Source: Gammaproteobacteria bacterium (GTDB taxonomy: Bacteria > Pseudomonadota > Gammaproteobacteria > Enterobacterales > Alteromonadaceae). Taken from it: DNA of 5,663 nucleotides. The notes under the pieces were generated by a model. It saw only the letters and a program-made list of their open reading frames with translations, ran no database searches and was not told the DNA's origin. The stretch spans positions 1 to 5,663 of the forward strand of contig JAMCRH010000138.1 in the NCBI GenBank assembly GCA_023380515.1, read 5' to 3'. Made by a program: the position numbers and the translations under genes. Shown here piece by piece: positions 1 through 5,663 of this stretch. Every line of letters begins with the position of its first letter. The first letter of the stretch is position 1.

Positions 1-2397
1 ATACATCCGGCCATAGCTGCGGAATCCTGCCGCGCCTCTGCCGAATACAACCTCAGTGAAGAAATTGAGCGTCTTCAGTACCAATTGCATGAGGTCCGCG
101 AGAATCGCGCCGATTTATCAGCACAATATGCCGCCTTATCAGGAAGTCAGCTCCTTCACCGAGCGCTGCAGGAGCAACGAGCATCTTTGCCGAGTGTGAC
201 GCGGCACGGCTTTAACGATCAACTTGCCCAGCTCCGCCTCGATTTATTTTATTTACAACGGGAAATTCGTTCTGCATCGAGCAACGCTCAACCGGCATTG
301 CTCGTACAACAACAAACGTTGCAACAGCGAATTGACCAACTCGTCGCTTATATGAGGCTGCAACAGGAACTTCAAACTGAAGTCCAAGCGTTTGCCCTTG
401 AACTCGAGGAGTTTTTGTTTTGGACACCGAGTAATCCGCGTGTTAACACCGCTTGGATCGTCAACTACCCAGCTCAACTGCAGCGCCAAGTTCAACGTAT
501 GCAGCTGTCCATCACGACCATGTTACGCCATAGTGAGTTGCGACCAAGTTTCGCCGCAGCGCTGTTGCTTGGTGTACTCATCACTTTGCTTTGGCAACGT
601 CGACGTATCCAGTCATTGTTGACGGCTCATCAAGAACAAATTGTGAACAACGAGCACGCAACGTCACCCTGGCTTATTGCTCGTGCACTCTTGAAAGTCG
701 TTCTTTATGTCGCTCCTCTTTCTCTTGCACTGCTATTAATCGGCCAATTCATTGGCCATGATGAAACCACTCAACATTTACAACCGCAGAAAGTGTTTAC
801 AGCACTGGCGTTCGCTCTGTTCATGATTAGTTTTTTGCGCAAAATCCTGGGGCCCGAAGGATTCGCCGAGTCCTTCTTTCAATGGCCCGCAGTAACCTGT
901 GCTAATTTAAAACGGTATATTGAACTCTTTGCATTGGCGTTATTGCCGCTCACCTTAATTCTAGCCTTTGCAAGCCAACAAACGAGCTTGTATGCCCAAG
1001 ACATGGTGGGCTCCCTGAGCTTATTGCTTGCTGGGCTTTACCTTGCGGCCATTAGCGTTTGGTTATTTACCCGACTGCCGACTCTATATAACTCCTTGTT
1101 CGTCCATCGGCTCATCGCTGCTGCAGTCATTTTCTTACCGTTGAGCTTAGTGTGGATGGTCACTACTGGTTATTACTATACCGCCCTGTGCCTGAGCGGC
1201 TATTACCTCGCTACTTTTTATGTCATGAGTACTTGGGTGATTCTCGAGGCAAGTATTCGTCGTGCCATTCAGCTGTCGAGCCAAAAATTAAAACAGCAAC
1301 GCGACGCAGAACTGGCTGAACTCGCGCAGCAACAATCCATCGCTGACCAAGACATCGAGATTGCCGAACCTGTCGCAACACCGCTTAAAGATTATGCAGA
1401 CATTGACCAAGCCGAAGCGCAGTCGCTGCGTTTGGGGCGTTTCTTCCTGCTCGTGTTATTCAGTTTTATCTTGTTTGCGGTCTGGTCTGACGCCTTAAGT
1501 GCACTGCATTATCTCGACAGCCAGTATATTTGGGACAATGAACAAGGCATCGACTTCATTCCTGTCAGCATTGGCGCTCTAGTCTCGGCGTTCTTTATCA
1601 TACTCGTCAGCACGGTCTTGATACGAAATCTGCCGGGATTGCTAGAGGTGATGTTCCTGTCTCGTTTGAAACTAGAAATGGGGACTTCGTATGCTGTGAC
1701 ATCGCTCACCAATTACGTACTAATTAGTATCGCAATCATCGCCGTGTTTGGTGTGCTTGGCGTTAAATGGGAGCAGCTACAATGGCTTGCAGCTGGCCTA
1801 ACGGTTGGCTTAGGGTTTGGCTTACAGGAAATTTTCGGAAACTTTATTAGTGGTTTAATTTTGTTTTTCGAGCGCCCTGTTCGGGTTGGCGACATTGTAA
1901 CCTTGAATAATTTGTCTGGGCGGGTATCGAAAATCAAAATTCGCGCAACCGTTATTACCGATTTTGACCGCCGCGACATTGTCGTTCCGAACCGGAGCTT
2001 TATTACCGGGCAATTCGTGAATTGGTCACTGAGTAATACCATCACTCGGATTACAGTCAAAGTTGGCGTAGCTTATGGCTCAGACCTAGAGAAGACTCGA
2101 AAGATTCTGCTTGAAATTGCCGATAAAGAAGAACGTGTATTAAAAGAACCTGCGCCACAAGTACTCTTTTTATCGTTTGGGGAAAGCACGCTGGATCATG
2201 AGCTTCGCTTGCATGTCGGCGGCCTCTCAGACCGAAATCCAACGATTGACGCGGTTAACCGTGAAATCGACAAGCGCTTCCGCAAAGCCGGCATTGAAAT
2301 TGCGTTTAACCAGATCGATGTCCATTTTCGCAATGAACTCGGTGTTGAAGGCCTCATCCAGCGGATTCAGCCTTCGACCAATGACGAGAAAAGTTAA
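1..2397 (+). CDS. mscK: MscK-type potassium-dependent mechanosensitive channel, 5' end outside the window
   Basis: Inner-membrane channel of the MscS superfamily that releases ions and solutes on osmotic downshock; E. coli MscK also depends on external potassium. The frame is open from base 1, so the true start lies upstream; a TTG at 85 is internal. The visible 798 residues (numbered from base 1) begin with a glutamine- and leucine-rich, coiled-coil-like periplasmic part (to ~180). Eleven hydrophobic segments follow, near 182-199, 230-250, 265-282, 306-325, 336-357, 371-390, 393-415, 479-498, 521-542, 571-590 and 594-624, matching the 11 of MscK. The last is the pore helix, with GLTVGLGFGLQEIFGNF and then FERPVRVGD. 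The cytoplasmic MscS domain follows. GVAYGSDLEK, STLDHELRL and IAFNQIDVH favour MscK over its paralogue MscM (YjeP). E. coli MscK has about 1120 residues, so roughly 300 are probably missing upstream. The stop overlaps that of the convergent ybjN-like gene. Confidence 0.93.
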   Translation: MHPAIAAESCRASAEYNLSEEIERLQYQLHEVRENRADLSAQYAALSGSQLLHRALQEQRASLPSVTRHGFNDQLAQLRLDLFYLQREIRSASSNAQPALLVQQQTLQQRIDQLVAYMRLQQELQTEVQAFALELEEFLFWTPSNPRVNTAWIVNYPAQLQRQVQRMQLSITTMLRHSELRPSFAAALLLGVLITLLWQRRRIQSLLTAHQEQIVNNEHATSPWLIARALLKVVLYVAPLSLALLLIGQFIGHDETTQHLQPQKVFTALAFALFMISFLRKILGPEGFAESFFQWPAVTCANLKRYIELFALALLPLTLILAFASQQTSLYAQDMVGSLSLLLAGLYLAAISVWLFTRLPTLYNSLFVHRLIAAAVIFLPLSLVWMVTTGYYYTALCLSGYYLATFYVMSTWVILEASIRRAIQLSSQKLKQQRDAELAELAQQQSIADQDIEIAEPVATPLKDYADIDQAEAQSLRLGRFFLLVLFSFILFAVWSDALSALHYLDSQYIWDNEQGIDFIPVSIGALVSAFFIILVSTVLIRNLPGLLEVMFLSRLKLEMGTSYAVTSLTNYVLISIAIIAVFGVLGVKWEQLQWLAAGLTVGLGFGLQEIFGNFISGLILFFERPVRVGDIVTLNNLSGRVSKIKIRATVITDFDRRDIVVPNRSFITGQFVNWSLSNTITRITVKVGVAYGSDLEKTRKILLEIADKEERVLKEPAPQVLFLSFGESTLDHELRLHVGGLSDRNPTIDAVNREIDKRFRKAGIEIAFNQIDVHFRNELGVEGLIQRIQPSTNDEKS

Positions 2398-2840
2398 AGT
2401 AGAACTTCGTTAATCCAAGCCCCAAATGAGAGGCGTGCGGTCATTAGGAAATCTTTGACCCGCGCCTCTGTAATTCCTCCAACGAAATCAAGGTCTAATT
2501 CGAGTTCCGGGTAGCCATCAGTCGTCCAATACGAACGTGAGTAGCTCTTCGAGCGGTTCCACTGATTGATTTTTGCAGGGGTGTTTTCATCACTATCGGT
2601 GAAAATCGCATAAAACTGAATCATCTCACCATGCGCTGGTATTAAGATATAAGTGGCAAAACCATCTATACGCCACAAAATGTCACCATCTTCGTCGATT
2701 TCAACGGCATACCCTTCCGCTTGCATGGTTTTCATCATCGATGCAACGTCAGTTTTTTGATGAATCGTATCCGCTTGCACCAATGCACTAAATCCAAATA
2801 AAGCGACACTGAACAGTAAACTAGTTAGAATTTTTTTCAT
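2394..2840 (-). CDS. Exported YbjN-domain protein
   Basis: 148 residues. The N-terminus is a clear Sec signal peptide: two lysines, a hydrophobic stretch (~4-20) and a likely cleavage after VQA (residue 23). The mature part has no cysteine and carries YbjN-family signatures: an acidic turn (EIDEDGD), then INQWNRSKSYSR, then TTDGYPELELDLDFVGGIT, followed by a C-terminal helix. YbjN-family proteins are small and poorly understood; E. coli YbjN, as known to me, is cytoplasmic and linked to stress, motility and envelope phenotypes. This one is predicted periplasmic, so its function should not be copied from E. coli. The ATG has a good Shine-Dalgarno (AAGGAA, 2851-2846) five bases upstream. Its own promoter and a terminator-like hairpin lie upstream, so it is probably transcribed apart from the rlpA-like gene. 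Its TAA stop shares bases with the stop of mscK. Family assignment is fairly sure; role unknown. Confidence 0.85.
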   Translation of the reverse strand: MKKILTSLLFSVALFGFSALVQADTIHQKTDVASMMKTMQAEGYAVEIDEDGDILWRIDGFATYILIPAHGEMIQFYAIFTDSDENTPAKINQWNRSKSYSRSYWTTDGYPELELDLDFVGGITEARVKDFLMTARLSFGAWINEVLL

Positions 2841-2856
2841 GACCGTTCCTTAGAAT

Positions 2857-2887
2857 AAAAAAGCTGCTGAGTCGCCGACTTGTGCAG
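2857..2887 (-). terminator. Intrinsic-terminator-like hairpin in the leader of the ybjN-like gene
   Basis: On the minus strand CTGC (2887-2884) pairs with GCAG (2867-2864) and AGTC (2880-2877) with GACT (2873-2870). There is a 3/2 internal loop and a GGC apical loop, and one C separates the stem from six T (2862-2857). An AAAAG at 2896-2892 upstream can pair with the T tract. It could end transcripts of the rlpA-like gene, but it also lies downstream of the promoter at 2953-2925 and 6 bases before the Shine-Dalgarno, so it may act as an attenuator. The stem is short and interrupted, so its strength is uncertain. Confidence 0.55.
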
Positions 2888-2924
2888 GATTCTTTTACAA
2901 GGGTTCGCGCACAGCATCGACGAG

Positions 2925-2953
2925 AGTATTCTGCGCGGACTGGATTTGGTCAA
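2925..2953 (-). promoter_or_regulatory. Sigma70-type promoter of the ybjN-like gene
   Basis: Read on the minus strand, the -35 box is TTGACC (2953-2948, five of six matches to TTGACA). A 17-base spacer (2947-2931) leads to the -10 box AATACT (2930-2925, four of six matches to TATAAT). Transcription would start near 2918, giving a leader of about 78 bases before the ATG at 2840. The leader contains the terminator-like hairpin. No repressor or activator site was recognised. Confidence 0.55.
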
Positions 2954-3018
2954 GAAAAATATTGTTGCAAACTATGATTGTAAGAAACGGACATTGATTC
3001 GAGGAATTATCCAAACAA

Positions 3019-3411
3019 CTATTGAATCACCTCAATCCGAACGCGCGCGAGCCCAGCGTTGGTGTCCGCTATTTCACTAAACGATGAACGCGATAAGTCA
3101 ATAATCCGTCCGTCAATAAACGGACCTCGGTCATTAATGCGAACCACAACCGATTTTCCATTCTCTAAGTTAGTCACGCGCACACGCGAATTAAACGGCA
3201 ACGTTTTGTGCGCAGCCGTGCTGGCGAACTGGTTAAACCGTTCGCCATTCGCCGTGGTGCGGAATTGGTACTTGTTGGCATAGAAAGAGGCAATGCCCTC
3301 TTCGACGAAGCCAACCTGTGATGTATTTACAGGTTTTGAGGAAGGCGCCGACGTACAGGCGCTTAGAAATAAAGCGGTAAAAATAACCAGTAAGGCGTGC
3401 AAACGATTCAT
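3019..3411 (-). CDS. Short RlpA-like lipoprotein (double-psi beta-barrel, septal ring lytic transglycosylase family)
   Basis: 130 residues. It starts with a lipoprotein signal peptide ending in the lipobox LSAC, with the lipidated cysteine at residue 19, followed by a short Ser/Pro/Thr linker. The RlpA double-psi beta-barrel fills the rest: [10 protein letters not shown] (39-48), TANGERFN (53-60), AAHKTLPF (66-73), NDRGPF (93-98) and GRIIDLS (101-107). In Pseudomonas aeruginosa RlpA, which cleaves glycan strands lacking stem peptides, the His of the AAH motif and the Asp of NDRGP are needed; both are present (His68, Asp94). The C-terminal SPOR domain of classical RlpA (E. coli: 362 residues) is absent: the protein ends right after the barrel. 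It is therefore an RlpA-like paralogue rather than certain RlpA. The frame is open further upstream to 3474, but the ATG at 3411 is chosen because the signal peptide begins there and GGAG sits nine bases before it. The stop is TAG. It lies 89 bases after rlmM. Confidence 0.88.
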   Translation of the reverse strand: MNRLHALLVIFTALFLSACTSAPSSKPVNTSQVGFVEEGIASFYANKYQFRTTANGERFNQFASTAAHKTLPFNSRVRVTNLENGKSVVVRINDRGPFIDGRIIDLSRSSFSEIADTNAGLARVRIEVIQ

Positions 3412-3420
3412 GCTTTGATA

Positions 3421-3424
3421 CTCC
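3421..3424 (-). promoter_or_regulatory. Shine-Dalgarno that fixes the rlpA-like start
   Basis: GGAG on the minus strand lies nine bases upstream of the ATG at 3411. It supports the shorter 130-residue product over the 151-residue reading from 3474, whose extra 21 residues would sit in front of the signal peptide. Confidence 0.7.
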
Positions 3425-3440
3425 GAGAAAATAATCGCAG

Positions 3441-3446
3441 ATTGTA
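3441..3446 (-). promoter_or_regulatory. Possible -10 box for the rlpA-like gene
   Basis: TACAAT on the minus strand matches TATAAT at five of six positions and lies about 30 bases before the ATG at 3411, in the 89-base gap after rlmM. I see no convincing -35 box 16-18 bases upstream. The gene could equally depend on read-through from rlmM, since no terminator is evident in the gap. Confidence 0.25.
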
Positions 3447-3500
3447 AGCATGGAAAAACGTTGAGCGAGCGCATTTACTTATTTTTTGCCTAGTAGCAGC

Positions 3501-4571
3501 TTATGATTTTAACTTTTTACGCAAGTACACAGTGACCTCTTCCCGATCATGGTACAAATGCTTCGCGCTCAACTCATAGCCACGCACTTCAGCTTCCGCC
3601 AGGCGCTCATGAATCGCGTCCATATATTGACGAATCGCTGCATAACGCTTCTTCATGGGTAGTTTTAAATTAAACATGGCGTCGTGACACCATTCACCAA
3701 TAAACCAATCCGCCATTAAATGCGCCACGCGAACCGGCTTTTCCACCATGTCGCAGACTAACCAACGAATGTTGCGTTTTTTCGGCAGAAAGGTAAAACC
3801 GTCTTCACGGAAATGCTTCACTTGGCCAGTTTCCATTAGACCTTCGTCCATCGCGCCATTGTCCACTGCGCTGACCATCATGCCGTAGTACACCAATACC
3901 GAGGTCCAGCCGCCAGGACAAGCACCTAAATCAACGGCATTCATACCAGAGCTCACCCGCGCCTCGTACTCAGACTCAGGGATCATGACTTTGAAACCTT
4001 CCGCAAGTTTCGCCGCAGAACGACTCGGCGCGCCTTTCGGGGTCCGTATACGTGGAATTCCCATTGGGAAAGGTGAATGGTTGTACGAATAAGAATACCC
4101 AAGCACAACCGAGTGCGTACTGCGGAACAGCACGTGCAGTACCGGGCGGTTAGTAATCTCTTTCGCTGACAAAATCCCTTCAGCTTGTAGAGCAACACTT
4201 AAAGGTTTGGTGATTTTTTTGCACAAAGCAGACAACGCTCGACCATCGTTGGTGTCAGTCGTTTCGATCCATAAACGTCCACACAACTGAGTGTCTTTCA
4301 ACGCAGCAACCATGGGCGCGACGCGATCATCAACAGACAAATCATTCAGGTCGGCAACCCGAGCAAACAATTGCCGCGCGAAAATCAGTGAGCTCACGGG
4401 AATTTTGCGAGCGATATGATCGCCCTCTTCCGGTTTGCACTCGTAGGTGACTAAGCCTGAGTCTGGCTGCGCTTTACAATAGCCATACACACCCAGCGCC
4501 CCTGCCCGCTCTTGAATTTCGGCAGCGCACTCGGCTTCAAAACCGGCACGACAATATAATAAAACCGCCAT
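3501..4571 (-). CDS. rlmM: 23S rRNA (cytidine-2498-2'-O)-methyltransferase RlmM
   Basis: Cytoplasmic enzyme that uses S-adenosylmethionine to methylate the ribose of C2498 in 23S rRNA. The 356 residues compare with 366 in E. coli (YgdE) and align along their whole length. The N-terminal half opens with CRAGFEAECAAEI (7-19) and is the THUMP-type RNA-binding region. The C-terminal Rossmann methyltransferase has the cofactor motif DLGACPGGWT (214-223), VDNGAM (236-241), VCDMVEKP (272-279), NLKLPMKKRY (301-310) and DREEVTV (342-348). By analogy with the Lys-Asp-Lys-Glu tetrad of RlmE (RrmJ), Lys188 (in SRSAAKL), Asp274, Lys303 and Glu345 are the likely catalytic residues; this mapping is inference. 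The ATG at 4571 gives the same N-terminus as E. coli, with AAGG about 11 bases upstream. It begins 22 bases after the hydrolase stop, so co-transcription is likely. No inactivating change is seen. Confidence 0.97.
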   Translation of the reverse strand: MAVLLYCRAGFEAECAAEIQERAGALGVYGYCKAQPDSGLVTYECKPEEGDHIARKIPVSSLIFARQLFARVADLNDLSVDDRVAPMVAALKDTQLCGRLWIETTDTNDGRALSALCKKITKPLSVALQAEGILSAKEITNRPVLHVLFRSTHSVVLGYSYSYNHSPFPMGIPRIRTPKGAPSRSAAKLAEGFKVMIPESEYEARVSSGMNAVDLGACPGGWTSVLVYYGMMVSAVDNGAMDEGLMETGQVKHFREDGFTFLPKKRNIRWLVCDMVEKPVRVAHLMADWFIGEWCHDAMFNLKLPMKKRYAAIRQYMDAIHERLAEAEVRGYELSAKHLYHDREEVTVYLRKKLKS

Positions 4572-4593
4572 AACTATCTTTACCTTACTTGTG

Positions 4594-5193
4594 TCACAAC
4601 GCTTGGCGCTGTTGAATAAATTCGTCGATCCAGTTGCTGACTTGCTGCCAACATTGGTCTTGAGTCATACCCGTTGCTTTTGCGGCCACTAAATCATGAT
4701 TGCCGCGATCAAGCCACCGAATCTGTAATTGTGTTGGTAACGCTTTTGCATTCACTGCATCTGGCTTACCGAATGGGTCGGAGGTGCCTTGAATAACTAA
4801 GTTAGCCGCCCGTGAATTAAATAATTCAGCCGTGCGATCTTTCTCTGGCTTACCCGGTGGATGAAATGGAAACCCGAGTGCGATAACTGCTTGCGCTTGT
4901 ACCGCGTCGGCAATTCGAAACGCCGACCGTGAACCCATCGACTTACCGAGTAGAAAGATTGCTTCGCCGGGAAAACTCGTTTGCACCCTGCGTACTTCAG
5001 CAACAAAATGCTCGTCCAAAGCCGCTGCGCGATCAGGAGGGCGCTTTTTACCACTCTCTAGCACTTTTTGCCAGTAAGGAAAGGCAAATGTGTGTACTTT
5101 ATGACCTTTTTTTTCGAGTTTGGTCCGAATTGCCTGCATAAAGTCACTTTCAGGCCCTGCGCCAGCACCATGGGCAAAGACAATTAAACTCAT
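4594..5193 (-). CDS. Alpha/beta-fold hydrolase of the KANL3/Tex30-like family (COG3571 type)
   Basis: 199 residues, cytoplasmic, with no signal peptide or membrane segment. The first strand runs straight into the oxyanion-loop motif HGAGAG (8-13). The nucleophile elbow is GKSMGSR, with Ser85 as the likely nucleophile. LGFPFHPPGKPEK (106-118) is typical of this family. The acid is probably Asp139 in QGTSDPFG and the base His166 in GNHDL, so the catalytic triad looks complete. The substrate is unknown; family members are usually annotated only as predicted hydrolases or esterases. Many relatives have GGR after the Met of the elbow, where this one has GSR. The ATG overlaps the gcvA stop by four bases (ATGA), and AAGGG lies eight bases upstream. 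Translational coupling to gcvA and co-transcription with rlmM, 22 bases downstream, are likely. A link to glycine metabolism or rRNA methylation is not shown by the sequence. Confidence 0.88.
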   Translation of the reverse strand: MSLIVFAHGAGAGPESDFMQAIRTKLEKKGHKVHTFAFPYWQKVLESGKKRPPDRAAALDEHFVAEVRRVQTSFPGEAIFLLGKSMGSRSAFRIADAVQAQAVIALGFPFHPPGKPEKDRTAELFNSRAANLVIQGTSDPFGKPDAVNAKALPTQLQIRWLDRGNHDLVAAKATGMTQDQCWQQVSNWIDEFIQQRQAL

Positions 5194-5663
5194 TGGTACT
5201 GCCCTTGATTTTCTTCACGATCTAATTTGTCGTCCAAGGCCACTTCACTCAACAACCAATCACGAAAACGCGCCACTTTACCAACCTCTGCCTGCGATTC
5301 TCGGCAGACCATAAAAAATGCGTCATTCGTAGGCAATGCTTGTGGGAAAACTTTGACTAAATGGCCACTGTCAAGCTCGGGCTTGGCCAACACACTATTC
5401 GCCAAAGCGATTCCTTGGCCATGAACCGCTGCTTTCAATGCCAAAGCGGAGTGAGAAAAGACTGGCCCCGACTTTTTCGCCGGTGGTTCCTCATTCACCA
5501 ATTGAAACCATTCGCGCCAGGCGTTTCGCGTTTCATCATGCAATAACGTATGCTGTTTCAGGTCTGCTGGCGTTTGTAATGGTTTCGGTCCCTGTAGCAA
5601 TAAAGGCGAACACACTGGTATCAAAAACTCTTTATGCAAACGGTAAGCTTTCACACCCGGCCA
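5190..5663 (-). CDS. gcvA: LysR-type regulator GcvA, C-terminal half (5' end outside the window)
   Basis: In E. coli, GcvA controls the glycine-cleavage operon gcvTHP and the small RNA gene gcvB, activating or repressing according to glycine, purines and GcvR. The 157 visible residues belong to the effector-binding domain; the N-terminal winged helix-turn-helix lies beyond the right edge, and the frame stays open to base 5663. Resemblance to E. coli GcvA (305 residues) is strong: WPG at the edge, then LIPVCSPLLLQG, KPLQTPADL, HTLLHD, FSHSALALKAAVHGQGIALAN and CRESQAEVGKVARFRDWLL. The C-terminal tail after the last helix is acidic and not conserved. The TGA stop overlaps the hydrolase start (ATGA). 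The promoter and any autoregulatory site, usually upstream of LysR-type genes, are not in the window. It could be a close GcvA paralogue, since many gammaproteobacteria have several GcvA-like regulators, but the identity of motifs and the rlmM neighbourhood favour true GcvA. Confidence 0.92.
   Translation of the reverse strand, partial: WPGVKAYRLHKEFLIPVCSPLLLQGPKPLQTPADLKQHTLLHDETRNAWREWFQLVNEEPPAKKSGPVFSHSALALKAAVHGQGIALANSVLAKPELDSGHLVKVFPQALPTNDAFFMVCRESQAEVGKVARFRDWLLSEVALDDKLDREENQGQYQ

Noticed and set aside
85..87. TTG as a possible start codon of the channel gene.
   Set aside because: The frame is open to base 1, and the MscK family has several hundred more N-terminal residues, so this is an internal leucine.
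2391..2407. AAGTT and AACTT inverted repeat over the mscK and ybjN-like stop codons, considered as a terminator.
   Set aside because: The stem is five mostly A/T pairs with a seven-base loop and no proper T tract, so it is too weak to call.
2831..2837. Run of seven A (minus strand) right after the ybjN-like start codon, considered as a phase-variation or slippage site.
   Set aside because: Lys-Lys-Ile after Met is a common signal-peptide start in bacteria of moderate AT content, and nothing else points to switching.
3007..3015. TTATCCAAA, one mismatch from a DnaA box.
   Set aside because: It is a single isolated copy with no cluster, AT-rich unwinding region or replication gene nearby.
2995..3029. 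TGATTC/GAATCA six-base inverted repeat around the rlpA-like stop, considered as its terminator.
   Set aside because: The loop is 23 bases and no T tract follows on the minus strand.
2880..3080. A 66-codon plus-strand reading frame beginning with TTG in the gap upstream of the ybjN-like gene.
   Set aside because: It has no Shine-Dalgarno, runs across the promoter of the ybjN-like gene into the 3' end of the rlpA-like gene, and resembles no protein family I know.
2976..3448. The 9-mer GATTGTAAG occurs at 2976-2984 and 3440-3448, upstream of the ybjN-like and rlpA-like genes.
   Set aside because: One 9-base match between two short gaps can easily be chance; it has no symmetry, and its spacing to the two starts differs.
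3412..3474. Longer start for the rlpA-like gene at 3474, adding 21 residues.
   Set aside because: The signal peptide and lipobox fit a start at 3411, which has GGAG at the right distance; the extension would bury the signal peptide.

Overview
The window looks like ordinary chromosomal DNA of a Gram-negative gammaproteobacterium. Every gene encodes, or closely resembles, a well-known enterobacterial-type protein (MscK, RlpA-like, RlmM, GcvA), but none is identical to the Escherichia coli version. Base composition is roughly balanced. The style fits a marine Alteromonadales-like lineage such as Idiomarinaceae, but that placement is inference from protein resemblance only. I see no mobile element, tRNA, rRNA or CRISPR array.

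Layout. Bases 1-2397 (+ strand) are the last ~798 residues of a large MscK-type mechanosensitive channel whose N-terminus lies upstream of the window. Everything else is on the minus strand and converges on it. Read in the direction of transcription, from the right edge, it is: the C-terminal half of gcvA (5663-5190), an alpha/beta hydrolase (5193-4594), rlmM (4571-3501), a short RlpA-domain lipoprotein (3411-3019) and an exported YbjN-domain protein (2840-2394). The ybjN-like gene and mscK meet tail to tail and share the four bases TTAA, which carry both stop codons.

How the genes fit together. gcvA and the hydrolase overlap by four bases (ATGA), and the hydrolase is followed 22 bases later by rlmM, so these three probably form one operon. 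In E. coli gcvA, ygdD and rlmM are neighbours in the same order; here the hydrolase holds the middle position. The rlpA-like gene follows after 89 bases and may be read through or have its own promoter. The ybjN-like gene has a good sigma70-type promoter (TTGACC, 17 bases, AATACT). A terminator-like hairpin with six T lies between that promoter and the ribosome binding site, so the leader could act as an attenuator. Three of the products act at the envelope (channel, lipoprotein, exported YbjN protein), but nothing shows that they work as one system.

I found no clear sign of a previously undescribed system. The most interesting items are the possible attenuator leader, the exported YbjN protein and the shared stop codons.
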